Under the pieces are notes generated by a model that made no database searches, was not told the origin of the DNA, and was given only the letters and a program-made list of their open reading frames with translations. A stretch of 64,000 bases of DNA, from NCBI RefSeq assembly GCF_014633365.1, contig NC_068349.1:11210753-11274752 (forward strand), read 5' to 3'. The translations under genes were made by a program, and so were the position numbers. Of the stretch, positions 11,471-20,639 are shown one piece after another. Source of the stretch: Diospyros lotus. Lineage: Eukaryota; Streptophyta; Magnoliopsida; Ericales; Ebenaceae. Every line of letters begins with the position of its first letter. The stretch's first letter is position 1.

Positions 11471-11607
11471 AAATTAAATTTTTATTCTTTTCGGACATTT
11501 TGTTTGGTACTTTTTAAAGTTTCTAATAGACACACAGAATCCTACTTTTAATAGACACACAGAATCCAACTTTTAATATCCTTTTGTTAAATACATACTT
11601 CTTATTA

Positions 11608-11775
11608 TAGGTGTTGAGATTTCTACAAGAAAAAAGACAAGATGAACCGAGAATTGCTGGGACTGAGACTGATAGTGACAAGGACAATGAATGATAGTGA
11701 CAATGCTGCACTTGAGAAAGAGAGAATAGAGCTACAGAAAAAAAATGAACGAACTACGTACAAACAAAACTTGCA
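11608..11775 (+). pseudogene. DC1 gene relic, copy 2, second-exon remnant
   Basis: Begins after 'cttattatag', an acceptor-like site, with 'gtgttgagatttctac'. It encodes an acidic, Glu/Lys-rich segment (EKRQDEPRIAG, then TETDSDKDNE) and then a second frame with NAALEKERIELQKKNE. It parallels 8335-8480 in sequence and in distance order behind the DC1 exon. The predicted segment would be a charged, possibly coiled tail. It is followed directly by copia debris. Confidence 0.5.
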
Positions 11776-11789
11776 GTGTACAACGTACA

Positions 11790-12505
11790 CTAGTAGGGAA
11801 GTTGAAAGGCACCTAATAGGGAAGTTAATCTACTTATTTTTCACTAGACTCCATATTATTTATAGTGTCAGTGTGGTAATTCATGTACTCTTCTACAAAG
11901 AGACATTTAAAAGTAGCAAGTCAAATTTTTCGCTACCTAAAGAGTACTCTAGGGAAAGATTTACTATTCAAGAAAAATGATCATCGGGAGTGTTGAATAC
12001 TATGCAGATACAGATTGGGCAAGCTCAGTTGAACATATAAAATTCACTACTAGATATTATACAAAAGTATGAGAAAATGTGGTGATATGGAGAAGTAAAA
12101 AACAAACAATTGTTGCAAGAAATAGTGTTGAGGCAGAATATAAGGCAATTGCTCAAGGAGTTTGTGAACTAATCTGAATAAAGAGGTTACTACAAAACCT
12201 ATCTCTTCCACTGGAAGAACTTACGAAGTTATACAGTGATAGTAAATTTGCCATGAGCTTAATTCATAATCATGTTTAATACGATATGATTAAACATGTG
12301 AGGATTGACAAAAATTTATCAAGACAGAAATTGACAATGGGACATTCACCTACATTATGTGCCAACAAAATTACAAAAAACTGACAATCTTACAAAAGCC
12401 CTGTTGAAGTCAAATTTTGAGTCAAATGTTAGCAAGTTGGGAATGATTGATATCTATTCACCAACTTAAGGGAGAGTTGTAGAAAATAAGATCCCGAATA
12501 ATTTG
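11790..12505 (+). mobile_element. Ty1/copia 3' fragment A (end of RT, RNase H, start of 3' LTR)
   Basis: Reads RHLIGKLIYLFFTRLHI (end of copia reverse transcriptase), then YADTDWASSVEHIKFTT and SVEAEYKAIAQGVCELI with LYSDSKFAMSLIHN (copia RNase H), with several stops. The coding part ends in the usual copia tail phrase 'caacttaagggagagttg' at about 12462-12478, which marks the join to a 3' LTR. Only a few tens of bases of LTR-like sequence follow before fragment B begins. The upstream gag, protease, integrase and most of RT are absent. Confidence 0.85.
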
Positions 12506-13523
12506 GGATGTTGATATCCAAATGCCTTTCTTAATGGGGAGATCACACTCTCTTTATTAAACATTCAATACAAAAGAAGGTGACAACCTTATTTGTGTAT
12601 GTGGATAATATTATAGTCATTGGAAATGATGTTAAGGAGCCGTAACAACTAAAAAAAAGCCTTGCAAGGGCATTTGAGATTAAGAATCTTGGGAAACTCA
12701 AATACTTTTTGGGAATAGAAGTAGCCTACTCCCAAGAAAGAATCTTTCTTTCCCAAAGATTTGTTGCCGAAAACTAGGTTACTGGGAGGAAAATGAGCTA
12801 GCACACTAACAGAACCAAACCTTAAGTTAGGTGAGAATCCTAACTATCAGCTGGTGGACAAAAGGAGGTATCAAAGGTTGTTGGGTCACCTAATTTATCC
12901 ATCTCATACTAGACTTGACATTGCATTTATTATTAGCTTGGTTAACCAATTTATGCACAATCCAACAGAAGAACATATGCAGGCGGTTAGGAGAATTTTG
13001 TGTTACCTAAAATCCACACCCAAGAAATGAATTTTGTTCAGAACATGAGATGACCTGGGTGTTTTAGGGTACATAGATGTTGATAGGCGGTCTACAACTG
13101 GCTATTGTGTGTTTCTAAGGGGGAATCTAGTATCCTAAAGAAGTAAAAAGCAGAGTATAGTGACCAAGTCTAGTGTTGATCCAAAATTTTGACCTATGGC
13201 TCTTGGTCTGTGTGAATTGCTATGGATGAAGATTGTTTTGGATAATCTAAGGATTGCTAGCACGGGATTAATCAATCTATTTTGTGACAAGTCAACTATC
13301 AGTATTGCACATAACCCAATGCAACATGATAGAACAAAACATGTTGAAATAGACCGATATTTTATAAAGAAGAAGTTGGAGGCTAGACTGATTTGCATAC
13401 CCTATGTTTATTCTGAAAACCAGTTAGCTAATATATTGACAAAAGAACTGCCTACTAAGAGATTTGAGGACTTATTGTACAAGCTAGAAATGATAGACAT
13501 TTATTCACCAGCTTGAGAGAGAG
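12506..13523 (+). mobile_element. Ty1/copia 3' fragment B (RT and RNase H)
   Basis: Starts at WDVDIQMPFLNGEI, the copia RT block usually read as MDVKNAFLNG. Then come LFVYVDNIIVIGND (catalytic YVDD changed to YVDN), LARAFEIKNLGKLKYFLGIEV, RRYQRLLGHLIYPSHTRLDI, and RNase H from YIDVDRRSTTGYCVFL to NPMQHDRTKHVEIDRYFIKK and YSENQLANILTKELP. The 3' part is open from 13196 to 13516. Stops and at least one frameshift break it. Its 3' end is followed by an LTR. It differs in sequence from fragment A, so this is a second copia family or an older branch. Confidence 0.88.
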
Positions 13524-13823
13524 TGTTGATTTTTAGGTAAGGGATAAGGAATGATTGGCTATAATCTCAAGAGATTCATTAATCAAGTCATCCTTAGTTT
13601 AGAAGCTAATCTTATCTTTAGTTTTTTGAAACTGTTAAGATTATTCTTTGACCAGTTTTTAGGATACTTTCCTATCCTTGTACAGCCAACCTTTCCTATG
13701 TTTTTGTACAGCCTATCTTTCCTAGTTTTAGCAAATGTAATCTTTCCTATGATGTAATCTCCAACCCTATAAGTAGGGCTGTATTACTTATGTAAATAAT
13801 AAGAGAAACTGTTTATTTCCACA
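13524..13823 (+). repeat. 3' LTR of copia fragment B
   Basis: Follows the end of RNase H and a purine-rich 'gcttgagagagag' polypurine tract. It starts TGTTGATTTTTAGG and appears to end near 'tttatttccaca'. It contains 'cctataagtagggctg' near 13770, a TATA-like region, and 'aaataataagag' nearby. No matching 5' LTR is in the window, so no age can be drawn. The right boundary is uncertain by a few bases. Confidence 0.65.
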
Positions 13824-13837
13824 TTGAGGGCAAACTT

Positions 13838-14015
13838 TGGTAGCTATGAGAAAGTTGCTTGTTTGAGACTACAAGGTCAGGAGTTCAAGTTGTGCAAATA
13901 TCCTATTTCAAAGAAAAAAAAAATCAAAGGGAAGTTAACATACAAATACGACTACCTTCGCTTGACCCCTCACAAAGTGGGGAGCCTCATGCACTTGGGG
14001 TGCCCCTTTCTTTGT
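13838..14015 (+). mobile_element. Au-like SINE
   Basis: A Pol III-type head, 'ggtagctatgagaaagttg', and a B-box-like 'aggagttcaagttgtg' lie about 40 bp apart. The body ends with 'cttgacccctcacaaag' and 'gtgggg', then 'agcctcatgcacttgggg' and 'tgcccctttctttgta'. This agrees with the 3' consensus of the plant Au SINE family as I know it (pyrimidine-rich gcccctt end, no poly(A)). The copy is diverged. It lies immediately downstream of the copia LTR. Confidence 0.65.
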
Positions 14016-14949
14016 ATAATCATTTATTCAATTTTCAATCTGCTCAATTTGAAGCCTTTGAATTCTAAGTTGTCTCACCTTAATTCAAGCTCAGTACTCT
14101 TGTGTCGTCTTCTTGTCTTATCCACCAAGACAATGTTATACACAAATAACATACATCAAGACACCTTTTTTTTTATTGTGCTTAATCAGTTCATCCATTA
14201 CCAGAGAGCAAAGATATAACAACTCGATGCAACTCCTTGATGTAATCTGATTGTGATTAAAAAATTGTAATATCCCATCCACAAATCTTAAAACATGTTT
14301 TTGCCCTGTGATACATGCCTTTTAATAGCCTGTGTATAAGTAACGCAAACTCCTATCTTTTCTAAGACTCTTCACAAGATTTCTTTGTGTACTCTGTTAT
14401 AAGTTCTAAGTTTATAAAGACCTCAGCATATGTAAATCCTTTTGTTTATCTCTAGAAGGTTCCATCAAATGCCTTATCTAATAGATTGCTTATATTGTTA
14501 ACCTATTAGGTATGAAACTAAACTGATTTTAGAGACCTCCGTTTCTTTTCTTAACCTTTGTTTAATTCCTCTTCCGTACTTCCGTTGTATGGCTTATTAG
14601 TTTGATCCGTATGTAATTTCCACAACTTTGAACATCTCCAATGTTCTTAAATGGGGGCTAAAGTGCTCTTTTCTCCCCTGGTCAACTATCCTCTTTGATT
14701 TAAGAATCATATAAATAGTTTCATTAAACATAAAATGCTTGTCTCCAATATTTTTCCATGCTTAACTCTGGTTGGAGCATCGCATCGCATGCATTTCCCT
14801 GCTTCACTTTCAGTAACCATCAACTCCTTGTCCGGCATCCCTTTGTCTTGCTTCAGTTGATACATCAAGTTCTTATGCTCCGAGTGTTTTCTACTTTGGT
14901 TTACAATATATTTTTTCTGTATAGTTATAACCAAATATGTTTGTTGCAG
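14016..14949. other. Interval upstream of the acyl-CoA oxidase fragment
   Basis: No exon of the acyl-CoA oxidase N-terminal or middle parts is seen here. The stretch ends in a normal acceptor (ttgttgcag at 14941-14949), so its right part is probably an intron left from the parent gene. Short open frames at 13824 and 14758 look accidental. Confidence 0.45.
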
Positions 14950-17401
14950 GATGGTATTGAAGAATGCAGGAAATTGTGTGGCGGGCATGGCTACCTTTGT
15001 AGCAGTGGACTTCCTGAATTATTTGCTGTTTACATCCCTGCTTGTACATATGAAGGAGATAATGTTGTGCTGCTTCTACAGGTACTTAATACGAGTTACT
15101 TTTAATGTCTTAGTTACTTTTCTTTCTTGATACGGTGCCAAACAGACCTGTTCAGTGTAAACAAGATGAGCATATTGTGATGAAATGCCTCCATGAAGAA
15201 TTCCATCCTAATAGATAGTTTAGTAGGATTACTTGCATAGTTGTCCATATAGAGCTTGTGGATTAGCCATGATTTTGTTCTAAAATATTTGCATTGTTTG
15301 GCAAAATCTTAACTTCATTATCTTCAGGCTGATATCTTAATTTGAGGAATTGAACATCTACTAATTGGTATTGTCTTTGGATAGATGGTGGAAGTTACCT
15401 AGAGATAGTTAATGAGATAATATTCTGTTAGGGTTCACACTCTGTTGAGATTTCAGCAGTCCAATCTGCTTACATGAGGCAGAATATGTCTTGGGGTTGT
15501 TTTCAAATAGGCTGCATTTTAGTTTAATACATGCTACTTTATTTTTTGGCCAGATGGACAAGAACTATTTTCCTAATGCACTGATTGTGCTATATACAAT
15601 GTGTTTTATACAATTGTACCATTTACTATTCTAAGGAACCAGATAACTGGATAATGTTCTGATTGGAACTCCCACGTGGACTTCTTTTCTGATAGGTTTG
15701 AACTATAAATTTAGTGTGTGCCTGTTCAGCAGTGGAGTAATGTTATGTGGTTAGATCTTAGTTGGGTTTTTCCATCTTGCTATACTATGGAAGCACATGT
15801 TTCTCTTCAAGCAGCCTCTGTTTGTCAGTGCCGGTATCTTCTGCTTATATGCTTTTTCTTGTGTAGGTTGCAAGGTTTCTCATGAAGACTCTGTCTCAGC
15901 TGGATTCTGGATTTCAACCAGTGGGTACAACAGCTGATATGGGGCTAGTTGAGCATGTAAGGCAATATCGTCGCAATGTTGGGACAGGTATTTGCTCCTC
16001 TTTTTACTTCAACTATTATTTTCTTTGCTCAAGATCTGTCAGGAGTTGCACGTGTAAAATAGTAGTGTATTTATATGTGTGCAAAACTGTTACCTAAACA
16101 TAACAATTTTGGAATTTACATGTTTATTGTCTTCATTTGCACACTCGTGCTAATCTCTCCCATCTCTAACAACATGTAGCCGAGGATTGGTTAAATCCCA
16201 GTGCAGTAGTGGAAGCATTTGAAGTAAGGGGGATTAGAATGTCTGTTGCCTGTGCTCAAAGTTTAAGCAAGCTTTCAAATCCAGAAGAAGGTATTTCAGC
16301 TGTGACAAAAAAGTCTTTCATGTTTTTTTCTTCTTCTATTACCATGTTAAATTTCATTGTTTTCTATTACCGTGTAAAATGTATGTAATGAACTTGTGGT
16401 AATGCAGGAATGATGGAGTAAGTGAACCTCTCCTCTTTACGAGTTTTACAAAAAGGTTAACATTTGCTAGCATAGTTGTCACTTGTCAAGGCATGCCTAG
16501 GCTCAAGGCTCAGCTGAGGGTGCCTCACTCTCTGAGGCGCACGCCTAGGCACTAAGGTGTGCCACACCTTGAGGTGCAAGGGCACATGGCTTTTACTCCT
16601 ATGTAATTTTCTTTTTTCTTTTTTTTATGAACTTGTATCTAACCAATAATGATCAGAAAAAATAAAGAAATTTAAGAAAACAATAAAACACCACATTATT
16701 TAGTTAAATAGTGTTGGTTATTTGTTATATATGATTTATAAGTTTGCATTTACCTCTTTGTAGGCATATTTCAAAAATAATGATGTATAAGTATTTTGTT
16801 GCAGATTTTTTAAATGTGCACCTTGCATCCAAAAGACTCGCACCTAGGCTGTAGACACTATTGCACCTTAGTGCACCCTGATCAGCCTTTGACAACTGTG
16901 CTTGCTAGTTTGGTTTTTCATCTGATTTTTGGGACTAAGCGCTGAACCCAAAAAACTACAAGCCAATATGATGTGTCGGGGGATCCTCCTAGTTATGAGC
17001 ATTGTCTATGACTGGGGTTCTTGAAATTTAATGTTGGGCTTGTAATTAAAGTAGATTTTGTTCTCCATGCAGGCTTTGTGGAACTCTCAGCTGATTTAAT
17101 AGAGGCAGCAGTTGCTCACTGCCAACTAATTGTAGTTTCAAAGTCAGTTGTTTTTACTGCTTTCTCTTTCTCATAGTTGACATTTGTCAAGGAATCGGCT
17201 TTCTCCAGTCAGAACAAAGCTGAAAGAAAATTTTATGATGGAAACGTACATCCAAAATTCTACGAGGCAGCGTGGAAGGATCCTCTAAATGAGTCAATTG
17301 TGCCTGACGGCTACCATGAATATATCCGGCCTCCGCTCAGACAACAGCTGCGTACGTGCTGCCAAGCTTTGAAGAGACTTCAGTTTCTGTATACGTTTTG
17401 A
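14950..17401 (+). pseudogene. Peroxisomal acyl-CoA oxidase (ACX1-like), 3' fragment with internal deletion
   Basis: Acyl-CoA oxidases do the first, FAD-dependent step of peroxisomal beta-oxidation and serve jasmonate synthesis. Exons with GT-AG borders: 14950-15081 (DGIEECRKLCGGHGYLCSSG, then ELFAVYIPACTYEGDN), 15867-15987 (VARFLMKTLSQLDSG), 16180-16290 (EDWLNPSAVVEAFE, RMSVACAQSLSKL), 17073-about 17143 (ELSADLIEAAVAHCQLIVVSK). These join in frame. The next piece, to 17401 (KFYDGNVHPKFYEAAWKDPL, VPDGYHEYIRPPLRQQL), belongs much further on: roughly 85-90 residues of the C-terminal helical domain are missing. A 33-bp intron-like remainder with a TAG at 17174-17176 separates the two parts. The N-terminal two thirds are absent, and the end lacks the peroxisomal PTS1 (tail reads LQFLYTF). 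A MITE sits in the third intron. This is a partial duplicate, now dead. Confidence 0.85.
16463..16908. mobile_element. hAT-type MITE in an intron of the acyl-CoA oxidase relic
   Basis: The element spans 16471-16900 (430 bp). The left end is CATAGTTGTCACTTGTC and the right end, reversed, is CACAGTTGTCAAAGGC, so the first 11 bases agree except one. It is flanked by TTTGCTAG (16463-16470) and CTTGCTAG (16901-16908), an 8-bp duplication with one change. The interior has clustered palindromic phrases such as gcctaggc and gaggcgc, and no open frame. Size, TIR and 8-bp duplication fit hAT MITEs. A related terminus occurs at 58210-58305. Confidence 0.78.
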
Positions 17402-18645
17402 AATCTAGTCTCGTGCTATCTGGAAGGGCGCCCTCCAGATAGCAAAAGGTTTATGGTAATAGTAGGGTTGGTGGTTGTTTCTGTAACTAGAAACAAATGA
17501 CCAATAATTTGTTGTTGTATTGTGTTGAATCTGATGGGACAATAAAGTTTATCTTATAATGTGTTTGATAGATATATAGACTCTGAATTGCACTCCATTC
17601 GAGAGGACAGGCAGACCACCACCACCACTACTACTACTAGGGAGATATCTCAAGGCCTGTTCAATTTTTATTTTTGTGTTTTTATTTTATAAGATTTATA
17701 ATGTGCATTTATTTTGTGTCATTTTTATTTTCATGTGAAATGGAAAGAAATGGCCGAATTTTCAGCAGCCAATTTCGAATCAGTTGTTTTGTTAAATTAG
17801 ATCCCTAAATTAGTCAAGATTGGTTTCTGTCACATTTAAAGATTTTTTTCAAAATATCATTTTAATTCACACGTAAAGTTTGCTTCAAGAGTATTGAAGA
17901 AGTTGATTCTTCTTTTAGTTAGTTTTTTAATTATTGGTATTTTGTTTGAGTGCTTATTAGTTAGTTTGATCTATCACAATGGTTTTTAGCTCAAGTTTGT
18001 CTTAGTTTAGATACTTGGACCTTATTTTTGTTTTTTTCTGTTATTTAATTTACTCTTACTTATCGATGAGAAATAATAATGCTAATAATGTAAATTAAAA
18101 TATTTTGTGCTCAATTTTGTAAAAAATATTTTTCAAAATTAGTTGATTTAATATTTTTAACAGGTGATAGTATTTATAAACTTGAGATCATAAATTGAAG
18201 TATTGCAAGGTTTAATTGCACTCAAACTAAATTTAACTAAATTTTAGGTGATTAATTACATCTAGTACAATCTAATTTTTATTATTTAATAAATATAATA
18301 TATATATATATATAAGATACCTTTTGTTCTATCTCCGTTCCTTTTTTTTCCTTTTATAAACCTTCTCTTCCTCTTTATTTCAAAACTCCCAGTTTATCTT
18401 TTTATTTTTATTTAAGTAAAACTTTAAATAAAATAAACTTTAATATAATAATAAAATTATTTTTAAAAATAAAAAAAATTAAAATATCAATTTTAAAACT
18501 TACGATAATTTGTAGGGGGCAACCGAGGAGGATTACCAGGTTGAGTTGGAGTTGCAATTTCAGAATTGTAATTCTTATTTTTTGTGTTACTTTTGACAAA
18601 AATACTTCAAACCATCAAGGTCACTTGATCCTTATTAGGGCTTTT
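17402..18645. other. AT-rich interval downstream of the acyl-CoA oxidase relic
   Basis: Contains 'aataaagt' near 17540, a plausible old poly(A) signal of the acyl-CoA oxidase parent copy, a short CCA/ACT run near 17617-17638 and an (AT)n run at about 18298-18314. No coding region is recognised. Confidence 0.45.
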
Positions 18646-20034
18646 TTAGAGTATCTCTAACGTTAAACACCAAATCTAGCGCTAATTTAGTATCCAAGAG
18701 TGTTTTACACCAATTTCTTCAATACTAAATTGGTGCAAAAAGAATATTTTATTAATAAATATTAATTTATTTATTTAACTTAGCATAATATCATTAAAAA
18801 TAATTAGTCATATTTACAAAAAAAATAAAAAATTACTCTCATAATTTTTTTTAAATTTTTTACAAAAATATGTTACTCTCACAGTCTGAGGGAGTATCGT
18901 CATTTTGTTTTGATTTAAATGCAGACTTCGAAAATCGAGAAAAATAATGATACTAATGATAAGAATTATTCAATCGAGCGACCTATTAGGAGGAAGAAAG
19001 AAAAAATAAAAAAAATAAGGTGACGAGATGATGCAATTTTTTATATCCATGAAACAAGAAAATAAACAAATTATGGATTTGTTTAAAGAAAGTCAGACAT
19101 GTATGCAAGAAACGCAAGCTCTAATATAAAGGAATTGTGAAATCTAATTGTTACGAGCTCAAAATGAGGCCAAAAAAATAGAGTTGCAAGAACGACGTAA
19201 AGAGAATAAAATTTTACAGAGAGATGCAAATTCCATAAAAGATTCAATAGTACATGATACTATTCGAAGTGAACAAATAAGAATTTGTGAAAAAAAAAGG
19301 CTCGTGAGCAATAATTTCAAAGAGGAAGCGGATTATCAAATTCATTTGTCCAATATTTTGGTAATTATAAAGGAAATGGCGATGACTTTTCGAATTTTTA
19401 AATGGTAGTTTAGAATTAAGAATAGAAAGCATTTTATTTTTAAGCCATGTTGTTATTTTTTTATTTTAAACTTTTTTCTATTTTAATCATGTATTTTTAA
19501 TTTAAGTTAATGGAAATGTTATTACTTTTTATTATATTATTTAGTTTTTGCATTAAGAATATTTTCTTTCTATCAAGTAATTATTGAAATAAAAAAATTT
19601 CATATACACAAACAAACTTAGTTCATTTTATATTAACATGGTATTTATAAAATATATTCAATATTTTAAAATATATTCAATATTATACTTATTTTATAGA
19701 TCTTAATAAAATATTTCCATCGGTATATATTTTTTATAATAATTTAATTTATATTTTTAATTATTAATTAAAATATATAAAATATAATAAAAGTGATAGA
19801 AGATATAAAGGGAATAAGTTGTTTTGAAATTATACAAATAGTGGCAAAATTGGAAATAAAATAAAAAAGAAAATTTAGTGTTGAGTGAATAGTATAACAT
19901 CAAAATATTCACTCAACACCAAATTTGGTGATTAGAAGTTGTACCCAACACCAAAATTGTGTATTCATTGGAAAGCAATTTAACACCAAATTGGTGTTGG
20001 CGCTAAATTTGGTATTCCATTGGAGCTGCTCTTA
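18646..20034 (+). mobile_element. Non-autonomous PIF/Harbinger element with ORF1 remnant
   Basis: The element spans 18649-20031 (1383 bp). It is flanked by TTA on both sides (18646-18648 and 20032-20034), the target preferred by PIF/Harbinger. The ends GAGTATCTCTAACG and, reversed, GAGCAGCTCCAATG form inverted repeats, and the similarity continues inward as 'acaccaaat' and 'agcgc'. The interior encodes a broken Lys/Glu-rich coiled segment (19148-19408: NEAKKIELQERRKENKILQR, then HDTIRSEQIRICEKKR). It resembles the C-terminal part of the Myb/SANT-like ORF1 proteins of these elements. No DDE transposase is seen, so the copy depends on others. Confidence 0.75.
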
Positions 20035-20639
20035 TTAGCTTCACTTTCCATCTCCTCGGGCAAACGGAAAAAGGTTGCTAGAGAAGCCTTGGGGAGTTGC
20101 TCTTTACCAAATTGAGAACTGTTACTTGTTGGATGTACGGTGTTCCAGAGACTCTGTTTAGAGATTTGCCTCGTTGTTGTGGAAGTCCCCATCCATGTGG
20201 CAAGCTCTCGATTTTTGGCAAGTTGGTCTAGCTCAATGGTCTACGAATGACAAAAAAGGAAAGAATGAGACGAAAAGACGGACAAGATTGCATATTGTGT
20301 GGAAGAGCTAGTTTTCAAGAGTCTCAAGGTCTTTTTTTATAGACTATAAGATGAGATAGGCATACGGTTTGAATTAGCCAGTGTTTGTGTTTATTTTGAT
20401 TTAAGGGGAGAAGGAATGGAAATTGAGAGAGTGGATCACTTGGCTTACGATAGCAAGAAGGCCCAATTCGATGTCAATGCCAAGACGAACTATGTTGGCC
20501 ACTTCTTGCATGCCTTCAAAGTCGTCGATAGCATATCCAGGCTCGTTCTTCTTTCAACTGTAACTTTTCTTTTAAAATCCACTAGCGAGAATTTAGCTTT
20601 GTAAATTTTTCATAAATCGAGGGTGTTCCTTCCTAACCA
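20035..20639. other. Interval with one unrecognised short frame
   Basis: The 62-residue frame at 20416-20604 (contains AYDSKKAQFDVNAKTNYVGH) has a coding-like look (balanced composition, no simple repeats), but I do not recognise it. It may be a fragment of a captured gene. No flanking splice context could be settled. Confidence 0.35.
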
